NCBI RefSeq assembly: GCF_006742205.1
Contig: NZ_AP019721.1
Location: 2,046,001 to 2,110,000 of the forward strand
Direction: 5' to 3'
From: Staphylococcus epidermidis
GTDB taxonomy: Bacteria > Bacillota > Bacilli > Staphylococcales > Staphylococcaceae
Length of the DNA: 64,000 nucleotides
Positions 62,995 through 64,000 of this stretch are shown piece after piece (the stretch's first letter is position 1; every line of letters begins with the position of its first letter). A program made the position numbers and the translations under genes. The notes beneath the pieces are model-generated. The model ran no database searches. It worked only from the letters and a program-made list of their open reading frames with translations, and was not told the origin of the DNA.

Positions 62995-63792
62995 TCACGA
63001 ATACGTCTGACAGAATAAATCGTAAGTAACTAAAATTGGTTTCCCTGTTCTCGGATCTATATCTAAAACACCATCAATATTAAATACCTTTTCTAAAATG
63101 TCCTTAGTTAACACTTCATCAGTTTGACCAGTAGCAACAATATCTCCAGCTTTCATCGTAATGAGATGATCTGAGAAGCGAATTGCTTGATTAATGTCAT
63201 GTAAAACCATCACAATAGTGCAACCTTCTTCTTCGTTGAGCTTTTTGACTAAATTTAATATTTCTAATTGATGACAAATATCTAAATAAGTTGTAGGTTC
63301 ATCTAAGAAAATAATATCAGTACGTTGGGCTAGTGCCATTGCAATCCACACGCGTTGTCTTTGTCCACCACTTAAATCATTTATAGTACGATGACGAAAT
63401 TCACTTGTACCTGTAACTGACAATGCCCAATCAATTTCTTTTTTATCTTCTGCAGTTAAACGACCAAATCCTTTTTGATGTGGAAAACGCCCATAAGAAA
63501 CAAGTTCTCCTACAGTAAGTCCATCTGGGACCTCTGGTGATTGTGGTAAAATTGCTATTTTTTTAGCTATTTCTTTCGTGGATGTGGCATGAATACTCTT
63601 ACCATCCAAATTAATTTTACCTTCTTTAATTGACAATAGTCTAGATAACGCTTTCAATAAAGTTGATTTCCCACACCCGTTAGGTCCAATAATAGAAGTA
63701 ACCTTTCCATCAGGAATTGCGACATCCAAATTATTAATAATCGTAGAATCACCGTAGCCAATTTTCACTTGTTCACCACTTAAACGACTCAT
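62995..63792 (-). CDS. fhuC: FhuC ATPase for iron-siderophore import
   Basis: 265 residues, same length as S. aureus FhuC and very alike by eye: Walker A IIGPNGCGKSTLLKALSRLL (about 32), Q-loop ILPQSPE, signature INDLSGGQRQRVWIAMALAQ, Walker B IIFLDEPTTYLD and switch His in VLHDINQA. FhuC powers not only FhuBG but also the Hts and Sir siderophore permeases in staphylococci. Here fhuB and fhuG do not follow; a terminator does. A Fur box lies 103 bases upstream. AGGGGAA before the ATG. Confidence 0.94.
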   Translation of the reverse strand: MSRLSGEQVKIGYGDSTIINNLDVAIPDGKVTSIIGPNGCGKSTLLKALSRLLSIKEGKINLDGKSIHATSTKEIAKKIAILPQSPEVPDGLTVGELVSYGRFPHQKGFGRLTAEDKKEIDWALSVTGTSEFRHRTINDLSGGQRQRVWIAMALAQRTDIIFLDEPTTYLDICHQLEILNLVKKLNEEEGCTIVMVLHDINQAIRFSDHLITMKAGDIVATGQTDEVLTKDILEKVFNIDGVLDIDPRTGKPILVTYDLFCQTYS

Positions 63793-63871
63793 AATAATTC
63801 CCCTACTTTCATTCTCTAAAATCTTGCTTTATATATAGTAAAAACATTGTTATTAATTAAGTTATTCACTC

Positions 63872-63900
63872 ATTATCAGTCACAAACTTGTAATTGATAA
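63872..63900 (-). promoter_or_regulatory. Predicted fhuC promoter
   Basis: On the minus strand TTATCA (63900-63895), a 17-base spacer and GATAAT (63877-63872). The -35 lies inside the Fur box, which explains iron repression. Prediction only. Confidence 0.5.
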
Positions 63901-63922
63901 TCATTATCACAGTTTTTATTAT
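63894..63922 (+). promoter_or_regulatory. Predicted divergent promoter sharing the Fur box
   Basis: TTGATA (63894-63899), 17-base spacer, TATTAT (63917-63922) on the plus strand. It points off the right edge, so an iron-regulated gene or RNA may begin just beyond the window. Confidence 0.45.
63895..63909. promoter_or_regulatory. Fur box
   Basis: TGATAATCATTATCA is a perfect 7-1-7 inverted repeat and fits the Gram-positive Fur consensus TGATAATNATTATCA at all positions. It overlaps the -35 elements of fhuC and of the divergent promoter. Confidence 0.92.
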
Positions 63923-64000
63923 AACATCTCTTCTATATTATGACTAACAATTATTTTCACTAGGTTATATATTATATTCGTAAATGAGTAGTAGTAAATT

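Noticed and set aside
1..64000. CRISPR arrays, tRNA or rRNA genes, prophage or integrase-linked islands
   Set aside because: No regularly spaced repeats, cloverleaf sequence with CCA-type ends, rRNA signature, integrase, or phage genes were seen on either strand.

Overview
The window is AT-rich, low-GC Gram-positive DNA with the gene content and order of a Staphylococcus chromosome. The diagnostic loci are saePQRS, norA, mgrA, sarX-rbf, graXRS-vraFG, fhuC and a LysM-CHAP secretory antigen. An NAD malate dehydrogenase beside a dicarboxylate transporter, and fhuC without fhuB and fhuG, point to a coagulase-negative species (S. epidermidis/capitis/caprae group) rather than S. aureus. That species call is inference from gene content. 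I see no tRNA, rRNA, CRISPR array, prophage or intact insertion sequence. This is core chromosome with one decayed IS.

Layout. 1-4.0 kb: end of the folate operon pabABC (minus strand), then a preQ1 riboswitch with terminator controlling queCDE (plus). 4.1-5.3 kb: a membrane protein and an internally deleted IS1182-family element. 5.7-8.5 kb: SaeR box and saePQRS, with saeS apparently starting at ATT. 8.5-13.7 kb: CsbB-like glycosyltransferase, aldo/keto reductase, CNNM/CorC protein (MpfA) with an unusual leader, and nagA. 13.9-17.7 kb: fruRKA with cre site and operator repeats. 17.9-21.8 kb: Cys-tRNA(Pro) deacylase, an exported protein, norA and a DUF1361 pair. 21.8-27.4 kb: photolyase, dicarboxylate transporter, malate dehydrogenase, CobW GTPase. 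27.6-35.3 kb: mgrA, CydDC-type ABC exporter, uppP, GyrI-like protein, a coiled-coil/DUF188/LOG operon. 35.6-44.1 kb: acetyltransferase, lipoprotein, small conserved proteins, MFS/LysR pair, flavohemoglobin hmp divergent from scdA. 44.4-48.5 kb: cupin, YebC, sarX, rbf. 48.7-52.4 kb: BI-1 protein, LysM-CHAP hydrolase, DUF47-Pit phosphate uptake. 52.9-58.4 kb: graXRS-vraFG. 58.5-64 kb: acetyltransferase, alpha/beta hydrolase, YkvI-type transporter, hypothetical protein, fhuC with a Fur box.

How the genes work together. Regulators of surface proteins, biofilm and antimicrobial-peptide resistance are dense here: SaeRS, MgrA, SarX, Rbf and GraRS. They lie beside envelope genes: UppP for undecaprenyl phosphate recycling, a bactoprenol glycosyltransferase, a cell-wall amidase with a WalR-type site, and VraFG for peptide sensing and resistance. 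Metabolic modules are queuosine precursor and para-aminobenzoate synthesis, fructose and amino-sugar use, C4-dicarboxylate uptake with malate oxidation, low-affinity phosphate uptake, NO detoxification with Fe-S repair, and siderophore import ATPase.

The intergenic regions hold many intrinsic terminators, several of them bidirectional, and a family of GTGGGACA-type hairpin repeats typical of staphylococci. I found no clearly undescribed multi-gene system. The best leads are small: the ATT start of saeS, the MITE-like IS derivative, the leader of mpfA, a small ORF overlapping the DUF1361 start, a dyad before sarX, and a stand-alone Fur-controlled fhuC with a predicted divergent promoter running off the right edge.
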